Shown in pieces: positions 1 through 8,690 of a DNA stretch of 64,000 nucleotides; the first letter of the stretch is position 1, and each line of letters starts with the position of its first letter. Source of the DNA: Zavarzinella sp. (GTDB lineage Bacteria; Planctomycetota; Planctomycetia; Gemmatales; Gemmataceae); the NCBI GenBank assembly GCA_041399155.1, contig JAWKTI010000002.1, positions 434,001-498,000 of the forward strand, written 5' to 3'. The notes beneath the pieces are model-generated. The model had not been told where the DNA came from and ran no database searches. It was given only the letters and a program-made list of their open reading frames with translations. The position numbers were made by a program, and so were the translations under genes.

Positions 1-3000
1 TTGCGTTCTTGCGCTTTTGCCGATTGCGCTACCTGCCATCGTACCAGAGTTGTTCACGGTGATGTTGTTCACATCCCCTTCTTGCGGCTGGTGGTTGATC
101 GTGACTGGCCCATGGATTTTGAAATTAGTTCCACCACTGTCGCGTGCAGCCAATAGTTCCTCCTCTTTATCAGAGAAACGATGCGGTTCTGGGCCGATGC
201 CGGCAAGGAGACGATTGATTTCAAATCGACTGTTGCTCCCAGGAAAAGTCACTTGCTTTACTCCGTCGCTTTCCAGGGAACACAAGAACTCAAAATCAAA
301 AGCAGCGTCGGGACATTCAGGCACTTCGACCGGCACTTTCAAATAAACATCAGTGCCGACCTGAAGATTGTTGAGATCATGAACTTTAGCGAAGTGTTCT
401 CGTGCGATCGCCAACGCACTTCGGCGATTCGCTTCAGGACCTCGCACTGTAATTCCGATACGACGGTCATGTTGTTGCACTTTAACCAACACTTCGCACT
501 CTTGAATCGCCAGCACAACTCCATTGAGCCACAAGATGCGCGGGTTGGTAAGGTGTTGGTGGGCAAGAACCACGAAGCGAGGAAGTAGGCCACGGTTTGG
601 TGTTTGATGGTACTCGTAGCGGAATCTAAGCAGTCCTTTCTCTGCCCAACCGGGTAGATTCGGTTCTGCCACGTCCGACCGATTCGGCACGAGGTAAGTC
701 TTCGCAGTAAGTGGAAGGCGAAATGCCAGTCCGAACCGCTCCATCATTTCGATAATAAAGGGCCACCGCTCTGGCTTGTAATCACTTGGATTCAGACCGG
801 TGAGTAACTTGCCCAACTGATCTGCAACGAACTCACCGTTAGCTTGCCCGACATCCGGGTGGGTGAGAATACGGTAGACTGCAGCGGTAAGCCAGTTCGG
901 ATCAAGCAGTGTGGTATCGTTGAGTGTCACGACTATGCCGATGCGGTCGAGGAGTGTAAGCAGGTTTTCCTGTTCTGCTCGTTCATGCACCCCAGCACTG
1001 CGGCATTTCTTACGGTAGGTTTCCCGTGTGAGGATTGACGAGCGTCGTGCCGTTATTGCTAACTGTTCCTTCACTTGAAAGTAGCTGGCGGGGAATTGAT
1101 CACGGACATGCGGCAATTCGGTACGTATCACTTCCACGATGGACTTACGCAGTTCAGCAATTCCGCATCCATAATATTTCTTTTCGCATGATGTGCGAAG
1201 GAACCGCTTGATTGCTGGATGCTCACGCTGGAGTCGTGCTTCGTCGATTTTTAGTTGCTGGTCACCTTCACTCTTATTGATCACGACAATGACGGGAACT
1301 TCTTCTATCGTTCGAGAACGGATCGAACGAAGCCAAGCTACTAGGTTTGTTTCTTGCTCATTCTCGTTCTCTTTCCGTGCCGAGAGTACAATCAGGTATA
1401 ATGAGCGCGCGGTAAGGAAAAACTGGTGGGTTTCTGCGAGCACCTGCTGCCCACCGAAATCCCAAACGTTCAGCTTTAGTGGTGTTTTCCCAGTAATGTG
1501 CTTCTCCATATACCAACTCTGAACATCCACACCCTCTTCGATTGCAACACCGGGGGTCTTCGCAGTTTCTGTGCAAGGTGTATTGCGGATGAGATAGTTT
1601 ACAAGCGACGTTTTTCCGACGGCCTCGTTGCCGACGAGGATTAGCTTCGCTTCATTAAGAGTTCGCTTTTCCTCTTTGCTCAATCTTGCAAAATAATCCC
1701 GAATAGCAGAGACCTTAACAAAGTCCCGCACAAACTCCTTTGGGATCGTCAGATTTTTACACCCTTCCACGTGTAGCAAGGTGAGGTTGGTGAGTCTGTC
1801 AGCGATGGCCTTCACCCCAGCGTCAGCGACCTTTGTACTGCTGAGATCGAGGCTATTGAGGTTGGTGAGTCTGTCGGCGATGGCCTTCACCCCAGCGTCA
1901 GCGACCTTTGTACCGCTGAGGTGTAGCGTGGTGAGATTGGTGAGCCTTTCTGCGATGACCTTCACCCCAGCGTCAGCGACCTTCGTACCGCTGAGGTGTA
2001 ACGTGGTGAGATTGGTGAGCCTTTCTGCGACGGCCTTCACCCCATCGTCTGTGACCTGTGTATTGGTGAGGTGTAGCTTGGTAAGACTGGTGAGCCTTTC
2101 TGCAATGGCCTTCACCCCAACGTCCGTGACCTGTGTATTGGTGAGGTCTAGGTTGGTAAGACTAGTGAGCTGGGTGGCAATTTTCTTCACCCCAACGTCC
2201 GTGAACTTTGTACCGCTGAGGTCTAACGAGGTGAGGTTGATGAGCTGCTCTGCGATGACCTTTACCCCATCGTCAGTGACCTGGGTATGGGTGAGGACTA
2301 GGTTAGTAAGACTGGCGAGCTGCTCTGCAATGACCTTTACACCAGCGTCAGTGACTTGCCCGCCCCAGAGAGTGAGGCTGGTAAGGTTGGTGAGTTTGTC
2401 GGCGATGGCCTTCACCCCATCGTCAGTGACAAGTGTACCGCCGAGGAATAGCGTACTGAGATTGCTGAGCCTTTCTGCGATTGCTTTTACCCCAGCGTCA
2501 GTGACTTGCCCGCCCCAGACAGTGAGGCTACTGAGGTTGGTGAGTTTGTCGGCGATTGCTTTCATCACATCATCAGTGAGCTCGCTCCAGAGAGAGAGTC
2601 TACAGAGGTTGGTGAGCCTGTCTGCGATCGCCTTCAACCCGTTTACCGTAACTTTCTCAGCCCAGAGAGTGAGGCTGTTAAGGTTGGTGAGCCTGTCTGC
2701 GATCGCCTTCAAGCCAACGTCCGTAACCTGCTCCCCCCAAAGATCGAGGATGCTGAGTTTGCTGAGCCGATTGGCGATGGCATCTACCCCAACGTCCGTG
2801 ATCTGCGCTCTTTCGAGGTAGAGGCTAGTGAGGTTGGTGAGCCGGTTGGCGATGGCATCTACCCCAACGTCTGTCACCTTCTGGGTTTGCGTCATGTTCA
2901 GAGTCGTAAGTGCAGAGAGTTTTTCACTGATGAGAATAAGGTCCGCATCATTGACTGATTCTGCATACAAATGTCTGAGATTGGGCAAACAACAAGCAAA

Positions 3001-3189
3001 CTGGACAATGACAGATGTTGGTACAACCTTCAATACGACTCTGAGGCTTACAACTTGATGAAGGTCGTTGGCAACTTCTAATAGTGTTGCCCAGTTTTGG
3101 TCTGTCATTTCATAGCAACTTAAATCTAAGTCTTTACCAGAAGTGGCATGGTAAGCTGCCAAGATTTGGTCAATTTGTTTGGTAGGCAT
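1..3189 (-). CDS. Roco-family protein (LRR-Roc-COR GTPase), 3' end outside window
   Basis: Frame is open from an ATG at 3189 to the left edge (1063 codons), so the C-terminus is missing. Residues about 94-466 are 15 leucine-rich repeats of 25 residues of the pattern LTNLTSLxLxxTxVTDAGVKAIA. A Ras-like Roc domain follows: P-loop GNEAVGKTS near residue 519, a DFGGQ switch-II motif near 576 and the base-specificity motif NKSE near 635. The stretch to about residue 930 has the length and position of a COR dimerisation domain. The tail is Gly/Asn rich (NNITVNNSGTMAGSAIG) before the edge. Roco proteins are GTP-regulated dimers; their bacterial role is mostly unknown. The upstream hydrolase gene ends 33 bp before this start on the same strand. 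Family assignment is firm; what lies beyond the edge (kinase, TIR or other effector) cannot be seen. Confidence 0.9.
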   Translation of the reverse strand, partial: MPTKQIDQILAAYHATSGKDLDLSCYEMTDQNWATLLEVANDLHQVVSLRVVLKVVPTSVIVQFACCLPNLRHLYAESVNDADLILISEKLSALTTLNMTQTQKVTDVGVDAIANRLTNLTSLYLERAQITDVGVDAIANRLSKLSILDLWGEQVTDVGLKAIADRLTNLNSLTLWAEKVTVNGLKAIADRLTNLCRLSLWSELTDDVMKAIADKLTNLSSLTVWGGQVTDAGVKAIAERLSNLSTLFLGGTLVTDDGVKAIADKLTNLTSLTLWGGQVTDAGVKVIAEQLASLTNLVLTHTQVTDDGVKVIAEQLINLTSLDLSGTKFTDVGVKKIATQLTSLTNLDLTNTQVTDVGVKAIAERLTSLTKLHLTNTQVTDDGVKAVAERLTNLTTLHLSGTKVADAGVKVIAERLTNLTTLHLSGTKVADAGVKAIADRLTNLNSLDLSSTKVADAGVKAIADRLTNLTLLHVEGCKNLTIPKEFVRDFVKVSAIRDYFARLSKEEKRTLNEAKLILVGNEAVGKTSLVNYLIRNTPCTETAKTPGVAIEEGVDVQSWYMEKHITGKTPLKLNVWDFGGQQVLAETHQFFLTARSLYLIVLSARKENENEQETNLVAWLRSIRSRTIEEVPVIVVINKSEGDQQLKIDEARLQREHPAIKRFLRTSCEKKYYGCGIAELRKSIVEVIRTELPHVRDQFPASYFQVKEQLAITARRSSILTRETYRKKCRSAGVHERAEQENLLTLLDRIGIVVTLNDTTLLDPNWLTAAVYRILTHPDVGQANGEFVADQLGKLLTGLNPSDYKPERWPFIIEMMERFGLAFRLPLTAKTYLVPNRSDVAEPNLPGWAEKGLLRFRYEYHQTPNRGLLPRFVVLAHQHLTNPRILWLNGVVLAIQECEVLVKVQQHDRRIGITVRGPEANRRSALAIAREHFAKVHDLNNLQVGTDVYLKVPVEVPECPDAAFDFEFLCSLESDGVKQVTFPGSNSRFEINRLLAGIGPEPHRFSDKEEELLAARDSGGTNFKIHGPVTINHQPQEGDVNNITVNNSGTMAGSAIGKSARTQ
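1791..2910 (-). repeat. 75-bp tandem repeat coding for LRRs
   Basis: About 15 consecutive units of 75 bp, each one leucine-rich repeat of the Roco protein. The three units closest to the Roc domain are nearly identical in DNA, which points to recent unit duplication. The period and in-frame coding distinguish it from a CRISPR array. Confidence 0.9.
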
Positions 3190-3222
3190 GGAATTCACAC
3201 AAAAGGAATCTAAATTTCGCTA

Positions 3223-3939
3223 CTACTTTTTGCTGTGGCTGAGGAGCCAGGTGTACAATTCGGCAGTGCCGTAGGCTTTATCCCACGAATTGTGGCCCAC
3301 TCCAGGGTATTCCGTGTACTTGGGTTCTGCTTTGGCTTCTTTCAGTGCGGCAATCATCTGCTGCGAAAGTTTCACATTCACTGCTTTATCGGCATCACCA
3401 TGGAAGCACCAGCATGGAATATCTTTGATCTTCGAAGCTGCCTTGGGATCTCCACCACCGCAGACGGGGGCGATTGCTGCCCAGCGTTCGGGGTGGGCGG
3501 CGGCCAGACTCCAGGTGCCAAAGCCACCCATCGACAGGCCAGTCAGGTAGGTGCGTTTGGGATCGCCATTAAACTCTTTGGTCACTTCGTCCAGAATTGC
3601 CAGAGCCCGTTTGGCATCTTTGGAACCCGCACGCCAGGTGCGTTCCTGCGATTGTGGGAAAATAGTAATGAACGGGAAAGTTTTTTCCTGCTTGCGGATG
3701 GCATTCCCCAGACCAGTTTTGGCCTGTTTTAAGCCATCGGTACCTGTTTCGCCCGATCCGTGCAGAAACAGAATCACCGGGGCGGGCTTATTTTTGTCCA
3801 GTTCGTGGGGCACAAACAGCACATATTTGGCCATTTTGCCATCTGCATCTTTGAATTCGCGATTCAAAAAGCCGGTGGTATCTGCACCCAGAAGCATGGG
3901 AGCACCTGCCAGAAAAAGAACAAGTGATAATTGACGCAT
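3223..3939 (-). CDS. secreted alpha/beta hydrolase, predicted peptidase/esterase
   Basis: A 238-residue protein starting at MRQLSLVLFLAG, a typical signal peptide; the ATG at 3939 has a GAGG about 6 bases upstream, which favours it over an ATG 13 codons further up. The fold signature is clear: HGSGETG oxyanion loop, nucleophile elbow GLSMGG, acid in HGDADKAV and histidine in GVGHNSWD. This matches the COG4099-type predicted peptidases related to prolyl oligopeptidase/PHB depolymerase, common in planctomycetes, acting outside the cytoplasm on an unknown ester or peptide. The Roco gene begins 33 bp downstream on the same strand, so the two could share a transcript, but a functional link is not evident. 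Confidence 0.85.
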   Translation of the reverse strand: MRQLSLVLFLAGAPMLLGADTTGFLNREFKDADGKMAKYVLFVPHELDKNKPAPVILFLHGSGETGTDGLKQAKTGLGNAIRKQEKTFPFITIFPQSQERTWRAGSKDAKRALAILDEVTKEFNGDPKRTYLTGLSMGGFGTWSLAAAHPERWAAIAPVCGGGDPKAASKIKDIPCWCFHGDADKAVNVKLSQQMIAALKEAKAEPKYTEYPGVGHNSWDKAYGTAELYTWLLSHSKK

Positions 3940-3985
3940 GGAGAGCCTCGAGAAAGTTGTGAATCTGGAACAAGGCACCTTCGTG

Positions 3986-4097
3986 CCTATTTACTTTGTA
4001 GCCAAAGTTGGTCAATCGACAGTCCATTTGGGTGGGAAAAGCGAACCACTTTCGAAATTGCCCCGCTGGTGCCCACGATCTGGAAGGTGGTTGCGGG
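3986..4097. repeat. left 112-bp direct repeat = displaced 3' end of the PPC-protein gene
   Basis: This segment matches 9461-9572 at 109 of 112 positions, in the same orientation. At 9461-9572 it is the last 36 codons plus stop of the PPC-domain gene; here it is an orphan fragment (minus strand, ending LWLQSK and a stop) with no gene in front of it. It marks the left border of the 5.4-kb island. Confidence 0.9.
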
Positions 4098-4127
4098 CAT
4101 GCCACGTTCATACTTCGCATTGTGGGC

Positions 4128-4655
4128 TCAGATGCTCAAGCCCCAGGTGGGGTCGCCGACGAAGTAGGTGTGGTAGTCGCTGATGCGGAAGTTATAACCC
4201 GTTTCGACTTCGCAACTGTCGGCCACGCCTTCGACAGGCAGATACTGTTGATCCTCCGTCTGTAGCAGGTCCCCGGGCTGCAGGAACTTCGCGGGCACCC
4301 ACCCCTGATCTTGCACATAAAACGGATGCTCGGCCGTGGTGCGGATGATCCTGCCACCCAAATGCAGATTCAGAATCGGGGCAACGCGAATGAATACTTC
4401 TTCAACCGCTTTTGCTTCAATCCCGCCGTTCGGATCGAATTCGTCTTGCGACAGTAACAGATCGCCTATAGCAATCCCGTCGGCTCTCATACTGCCAGTT
4501 GGCGTCCGCAAAGGCGTATCGCCCTTGAAGCAGGTGTTGGCGAAAGCAGCGTTGAGCGTGCCCCCGAGTGCGGTGGCTGCAATGAACTGGAACCAACTGA
4601 AATCCTGCTGATCCCCACGGCGGATGGCGTTGGACTGGTAGGCCAGGTCGAGCAT
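4128..4655 (-). pseudogene. truncated Hint (pretoxin) module, copy 1
   Basis: An open frame of 175 codons carrying an almost complete Hint domain: catalytic N-terminal Cys in NTCFKGDTPLRT, the block-B TTAEHPFYV with its His, and the C-terminal SDYHTYFVGDPTWG. Hint domains of polymorphic toxins are intein-like autoproteases that release the C-terminal toxin tip. The motif that ends the domain in copy 2 (GVWAHN) is here interrupted by TGA in place of TGG; AHNAK follows out of translation, and then the 112-bp direct repeat. No toxin tip remains. Only four in-frame codons precede the ATG before a stop, so the N-terminal delivery part is also missing. It is nearly identical to 8085-8595 in its middle portion. 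Confidence 0.8.
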
Positions 4656-4879
4656 GGCCCACTCGCATCAGTGGAATGCGTAGATTGTATACCTAATTAT
4701 CAAAGATCTACCAGGGCACTATCCATGAAGCTGCCCCTTAGTGTTTGGGCGTTGTTTTTGCTGAATAAAACTCAACCAGCAAGGGTGCTCTTTTCAAGCC
4801 CTATTGGAAGCTACAGCAGATAATGGCACATCATACCCCATTCAGGGCTTGTTTTTGCGCACCACAGCGATCGCACCCG
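4656..4879. other. intergenic, no gene seen
   Basis: Between the 5' end of Hint copy 1 and the end of the WD40-like pseudogene. No convincing coding frame, RNA or hairpin was seen. Confidence 0.4.
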
Positions 4880-5357
4880 TCATGTCTCATAAATGTCATA
4901 CTGAATCCTATTTTGCTCTTCTACAGAAGTCGGAGTATACTTTTCTAAGGAATCCAGCTTGGATAAGCAGAATCGCTCAGGTGAATCATCTTTAACGTCG
5001 AACACAAAAATTGTACCATCGTACGCAGAACTTACAAATTTCCCAGATGTATATGATATATCAATGGATGTTAATGGATTACTTGATATGGACACTTGCT
5101 TGGTGATACGACCAGTTTTGCAGTTAAAATATTGTAACATACCGTTCATATCTGGCACTAGAAGAATAGATGTGTCGAGAAAGCAAGCGCGTTCAATTAG
5201 TGGAGACTCATCAGATGCCTCTGCTTCATCAATTGCAGTGCAAAAATACTGAGGAACTCGAGGATCAGTCATTGCCATTCTACGTGACCATCTTGTAACT
5301 TCGAAGTTATGCATATTAATTACTGAGCAATCATATGGTGGGATTCCGCCAGTAGCA

Positions 5358-5366
5358 CTTAAATAA
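5358..5366. repeat. 9-bp target site duplication, left
   Basis: CTTAAATAA directly abuts the left terminal inverted repeat; the identical 9 bp lies at 6998-7006. Removing the IS and one copy restores the WD40-like reading frame. Confidence 0.9.
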
Positions 5367-6997
5367 GAGTGCAACCGGTCATTCGGGAGGGTTGGGTGAC
5401 TGATTTAGCAAATTGGGGTGTAAAAAGATGGGTCTTTCTGCGATATCAGGGGTTCTAACAACCAAACATCGCAGGAGACCCAATAATGATTATCCCAGAC
5501 ACATCTTCTTCAATCAACCCCAACTTCCTGTTTGGCCTATTTGATCGACTCGCATCAGAAGTCAATCGTGCTGTACAGGAATGCATGCCGATTCGTGATT
5601 TCGAGCAACATGTTCAACAATCGGTTGCTCAAATTGGCGCTTCAGCAATCTCGTTGTACCTGGAAATGCTTGGCGATGGCGACTTGGGAGATAAGATCCA
5701 GACAGAAACTGGTGAAGTGCTTCATCGCAGCGAAGAACCCCGACAACGGTCCATCCGAACGATCTTTGGTGAGCATCAGTTTGAGCAGTATGTTTATGGC
5801 GTTGATCTTGGCCGCAAGATTGATTTGTATCCTGTGGATGTCATGATTCAGATGCCAGCCAACACATATTCGCCGTGGTTTCGCGAGGTAATGCATTATC
5901 TCAGTACAAAGATGTCGTATCAGGAATCATCAGATGTGATTTCTTTGTTGTATCTGCAAAAGAGTCCGGTCGATACTCTGGAACGAAATATCCACAATCT
6001 GAGTGAATCTGCAGAACAGTTTCTGAATGAGATCCCAATTCCTGCACCAACAGCAGAGGGAAAGATTCTGGTGGTGAGTGCCGATGCCAAAGGAGTCCCC
6101 ATGGTTCGCAAGACGAAGGCGATTCCAGCGTTTGATCAACGGTATTTTCCTGGTAATCGGCGTATGGCGACGCTGGCGACCGTATATTCCGTGAATGAAT
6201 ATTTTCGAACGGCTGAAGAGATTGTCGCAGCGTTATTTCGAGAAAACTCGAATCGTGAGGAGAAACGCCCCGAACCGGTGGGCAAAGTGGTTGCGGGATT
6301 TTTGTCGCAATGTGATGCGGAGGGGGTGCTGATCAGAGGCACGCACCACGCGATGGTGTGGGCAGCAGAACAGGTCGAACGTCGCCACCAATCAGGTCAG
6401 CCTTTGGTACGGCTGATGGATGGTCAGACCAGTTTGTGGGAAGCATCTGATGTCAATTTCGATTCATACGAAACAATTGATATCCTGGATATCATTCATG
6501 TTGCCAGTTATGTGTGGGATGCGGCAAAAGTGTTTGAGTCTCACCGTGAACATCAGGAAGCGTTTGCTCGAGACCGCCTATTGAGAATCCTGAAGGGAGA
6601 TGTGAAAAGTGTGGTTTCGGGAATCCGTCAGAAAGCGACAAAAAGCGAATTGAAAGCAGAAAAGTTAAAGAAGATTAATCAGGTTTGCAACTACTTTGAA
6701 AAGAACTACCACCGGATGAGATATGACAGCTATTTGCAGCAGGGGCTGCCGATTGCAACCGGGGTGATTGAAGGGGCTTGTCGGCACCTGGTGATGGATC
6801 GAATGTGCCGCACGGGAATGCGCTGGAAAACGAAAGGAGCCCAGGCAATGCTACACGCCCGAGCAATTGATCTGGCAGGTCGAACTAGAGAATTTCATAT
6901 TTACCTGGCTAACCAGGAATACCAAAGAACAAACAGGTTCCGCAAACAGCTCAATCTATCCCACTTATTACCCTTGCCCGGATGACCGGTTGCGCTC
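5367..6997 (+). mobile_element. ISKra4-like insertion sequence, 1631 bp, complete
   Basis: The ends are 21-bp imperfect inverted repeats starting GAGTGCAACCGGTCATTC (left, 5367-5387) and, read inward from the right end (6977-6997), GAGCGCAACCGGTCATCC. They are flanked by a 9-bp direct repeat. A single transposase gene fills most of the element. The 9-bp duplication, size and transposase sequence fit the ISKra4 family. Intact ends, duplication and transposase indicate a recent insertion. Confidence 0.88.
5486..6985 (+). CDS. ISKra4-family-like transposase
   Basis: A 499-residue protein without frameshift. Likely DDE catalytic acids lie in VSADAKGVPM (near residue 200), RLMDGQTSLW (near 310) and GVIEGACRHLV (near 430); the last motif, with the following MDRMCRTGMRWK, is characteristic of ISKra4/ISAzba1-type transposases. 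The start is an ATG about 13 bases after an AGGAG. It lies opposite to the host WD40-like gene. I identify the family from memory of these motifs, not from a search. Confidence 0.85.
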   Translation: MIIPDTSSSINPNFLFGLFDRLASEVNRAVQECMPIRDFEQHVQQSVAQIGASAISLYLEMLGDGDLGDKIQTETGEVLHRSEEPRQRSIRTIFGEHQFEQYVYGVDLGRKIDLYPVDVMIQMPANTYSPWFREVMHYLSTKMSYQESSDVISLLYLQKSPVDTLERNIHNLSESAEQFLNEIPIPAPTAEGKILVVSADAKGVPMVRKTKAIPAFDQRYFPGNRRMATLATVYSVNEYFRTAEEIVAALFRENSNREEKRPEPVGKVVAGFLSQCDAEGVLIRGTHHAMVWAAEQVERRHQSGQPLVRLMDGQTSLWEASDVNFDSYETIDILDIIHVASYVWDAAKVFESHREHQEAFARDRLLRILKGDVKSVVSGIRQKATKSELKAEKLKKINQVCNYFEKNYHRMRYDSYLQQGLPIATGVIEGACRHLVMDRMCRTGMRWKTKGAQAMLHARAIDLAGRTREFHIYLANQEYQRTNRFRKQLNLSHLLPLPG

Positions 6998-7006
6998 CTT
7001 AAATAA
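6998..7006. repeat. 9-bp target site duplication, right
   Basis: CTTAAATAA immediately outside the right inverted repeat, matching 5358-5366. Confidence 0.9.
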
Positions 7007-7648
7007 GAGCCACAAGGACTAAATGTTATGCCTTGTACAATAAAATTAAACATAAACTGAATAGGAACAATGAAATATTTATTGTTAATAATCTTAAAAA
7101 CTCTTATACATGAATTCTTAAGCCCGCTAAAGCTAGCAAAAATATGGTCGCCCGAAGGATGCACTGCGTATGAATTAACAGCATCCTGCTTCCATCGCTG
7201 TACTCGTTCGCGAGAATTTAAGTCAAACACTTCTGTTGTTTGTGTGCGAAAGTTTGAAGCGATAATCTGATTTCCAGTCTTTGAGAACATCGCAGCGGAA
7301 TAGCCATCTTCAATAGTATTACCTTTACCGATTTGAAAAAGCTATTTGCCTGATGCTGCCTCAAATGCAGTCAATTTCTTTGCACGACCAACACAGATCA
7401 CTATGGGTTTTTCAGAGTGATATGCTAAATCATAGTAGCGAATACGAGGATTGTTATTGGTTTCAGAATGATGCTGCCAGACAAGCTCTGGTTCTGATGT
7501 GTTTTCTATTCGCCATGTTGCAATACGATCTTGTTCGCCATAAATTGCTGTGAGATACACACCACACGGTGAAAGACGCACTTTAGCTATTGGTGAATGA
7601 GTATGTATTTTTGTAGTTTTTTTCATATAATAAACCAATTTTTAATAT

Positions 7649-8595
7649 CTAGAGTTTTGGAAATAGCTTGCTAATATATGTGCCAAAACCTGGATCTTGG
7701 GGCCCTGTGAACGAGTATCTTACTTTACTTTGAGGCAGATTCATCATTATCCTGCTTGATCCTTTTCCTGAAAATGAGTTTTCGCATCCTTTGCAAGGCT
7801 TAAACTCTGTATAAATTCCTTTAATGTATTTGTTTGGTTTCTCTTGCACATAACGCGGAAGTTTATTAAATGCATCCTTTTCAGCATGGTACCCGTACCG
7901 CACAGCTCGACCATATACATGTTTGATCGTTCCATTTTTAGTTATATATCTTATGACCGCAATATTAGTATCCTTTGAAAAAATGTTGTTCGTTACCCTA
8001 TACTTTGCTGCCATTTTACTCAAACTTCGGCCGTCATTGGCTCTTACTTGTTTGCCATAATTATGTGCCCAGACGCCGAAGCCCCAGGTGGGGTCGCCGA
8101 CGAAGTAGGTGTGGTAGTCGCTGATGCGGAAGTTGTAAACCGTTTCGACTTCGCCACTATCAGCCACGCCTTCGACAGGCAGATACTGTTGATCCTCCGA
8201 CTGTAGCAGGTCGCCGGGCTGCAGGAACTTCGCGGGCACCCACCCCTGATCTTTCACATAAACGGATGCTCGGCCGTGGTGCGGATGATCCTGCCACCCA
8301 CAAGCAGATTCAGAATCGGGGCAACGCGAATGAATACTTCTTCAACCGCTTTTGCTTCAATGCCACCGTTCGGATCGAATTCGTCTTGCGAAAGCAACAG
8401 ATCGCCAAGAGCAATCTCATCAGCCCTCATACTGCCAGTAGACGTCCGCAAAGGCGTATCGCCCGTGAAGCAGGTGTTGGCGAAGGCGGCGTTGAGCGTG
8501 CCACCAAGGGCGGTGGCGAATACGAACTGAAACCAATTGAAATCCTGCTGATCACCACGTCGGATGGCATTCGACTGGTAGGCAAGATCGAGCAT
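7649..8595 (-). pseudogene. Hint-deaminase polymorphic toxin module, copy 2, frameshifted
   Basis: From the ATG at 8595 the frame encodes the first half of a Hint domain (NTCFTGDTPLRT to TTAEHPF). One A is missing from a run (three A's near 8260, four in copy 1), and translation shifts; the rest (YVKDQGWVPAKF to GVWAHN) and the toxin tip follow in the other frame to a stop at 7649. The tip of about 140 residues contains YHAEKDAF and TEFKPCKGC, the zinc-binding HAE and PCxxC motifs of the cytidine deaminase superfamily, as found in secreted nucleic-acid deaminase toxins; the subfamily (XOO_2897, YwqJ or other) is not certain. Upstream, the frame is open only as far as a TGA at 8650-8652, next to a palindromic repeat, so any delivery domain is missing. 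The WD40-like pseudogene follows after 23 bp. Confidence 0.82.
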
Positions 8596-8662
8596 GCCCG
8601 CCGCAAACGCTCCTGTGGCGAAATTAAAGGTGTGGCGGACCAGGCATGTTCAGTTTTCGCCC

Positions 8663-8690
8663 TGGATTCCCGCCTACGAGAGAATGACGG
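8663..8690 (+). repeat. palindromic interspersed element, copy 1 (half element)
   Basis: GGATTCCCGCC, then a decayed partner arm (AGAGAATGACGG). It carries only the first hairpin of the two-hairpin element described for copies 2 and 5. Confidence 0.65.

Larger units (their letters stand above)
4880..7626 (-). pseudogene. WD40-like repeat gene broken by a nonsense codon and by an IS
   Basis: Reading the minus strand from the ATG at 7626, the frame shows beta-propeller-like blades (AKVRLSPCGVYL, YAVHPSGDHIF, ITFSPCGSYL). It has an in-frame TAG at 7342-7344, where TGG (Trp) would fit, and continues in the same frame until the IS at 6997. Past the IS the reading resumes exactly (SYL then SATGGIPPYD) and runs to a TGA at 4880; the intact ancestor would be about 365 residues. 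It begins 23 bp after the stop of the deaminase-toxin module and shares its AT-rich composition, which is the position of an immunity or accessory gene. That role is inference only. The nonsense codon and the insertion together make it non-functional. Confidence 0.85.

Noticed and set aside
1781..2821. 346-codon plus-strand frame of repetitive Ser/Leu/Val sequence
   Set aside because: It is the antisense of the LRR repeats of the Roco gene; repetition of the 75-bp unit keeps the wrong frame open.
1791..2910. Regular repeats that might suggest a CRISPR array
   Set aside because: The period is 75 bp with no separate spacers, and the units code for LRRs in frame with the Roc domain.
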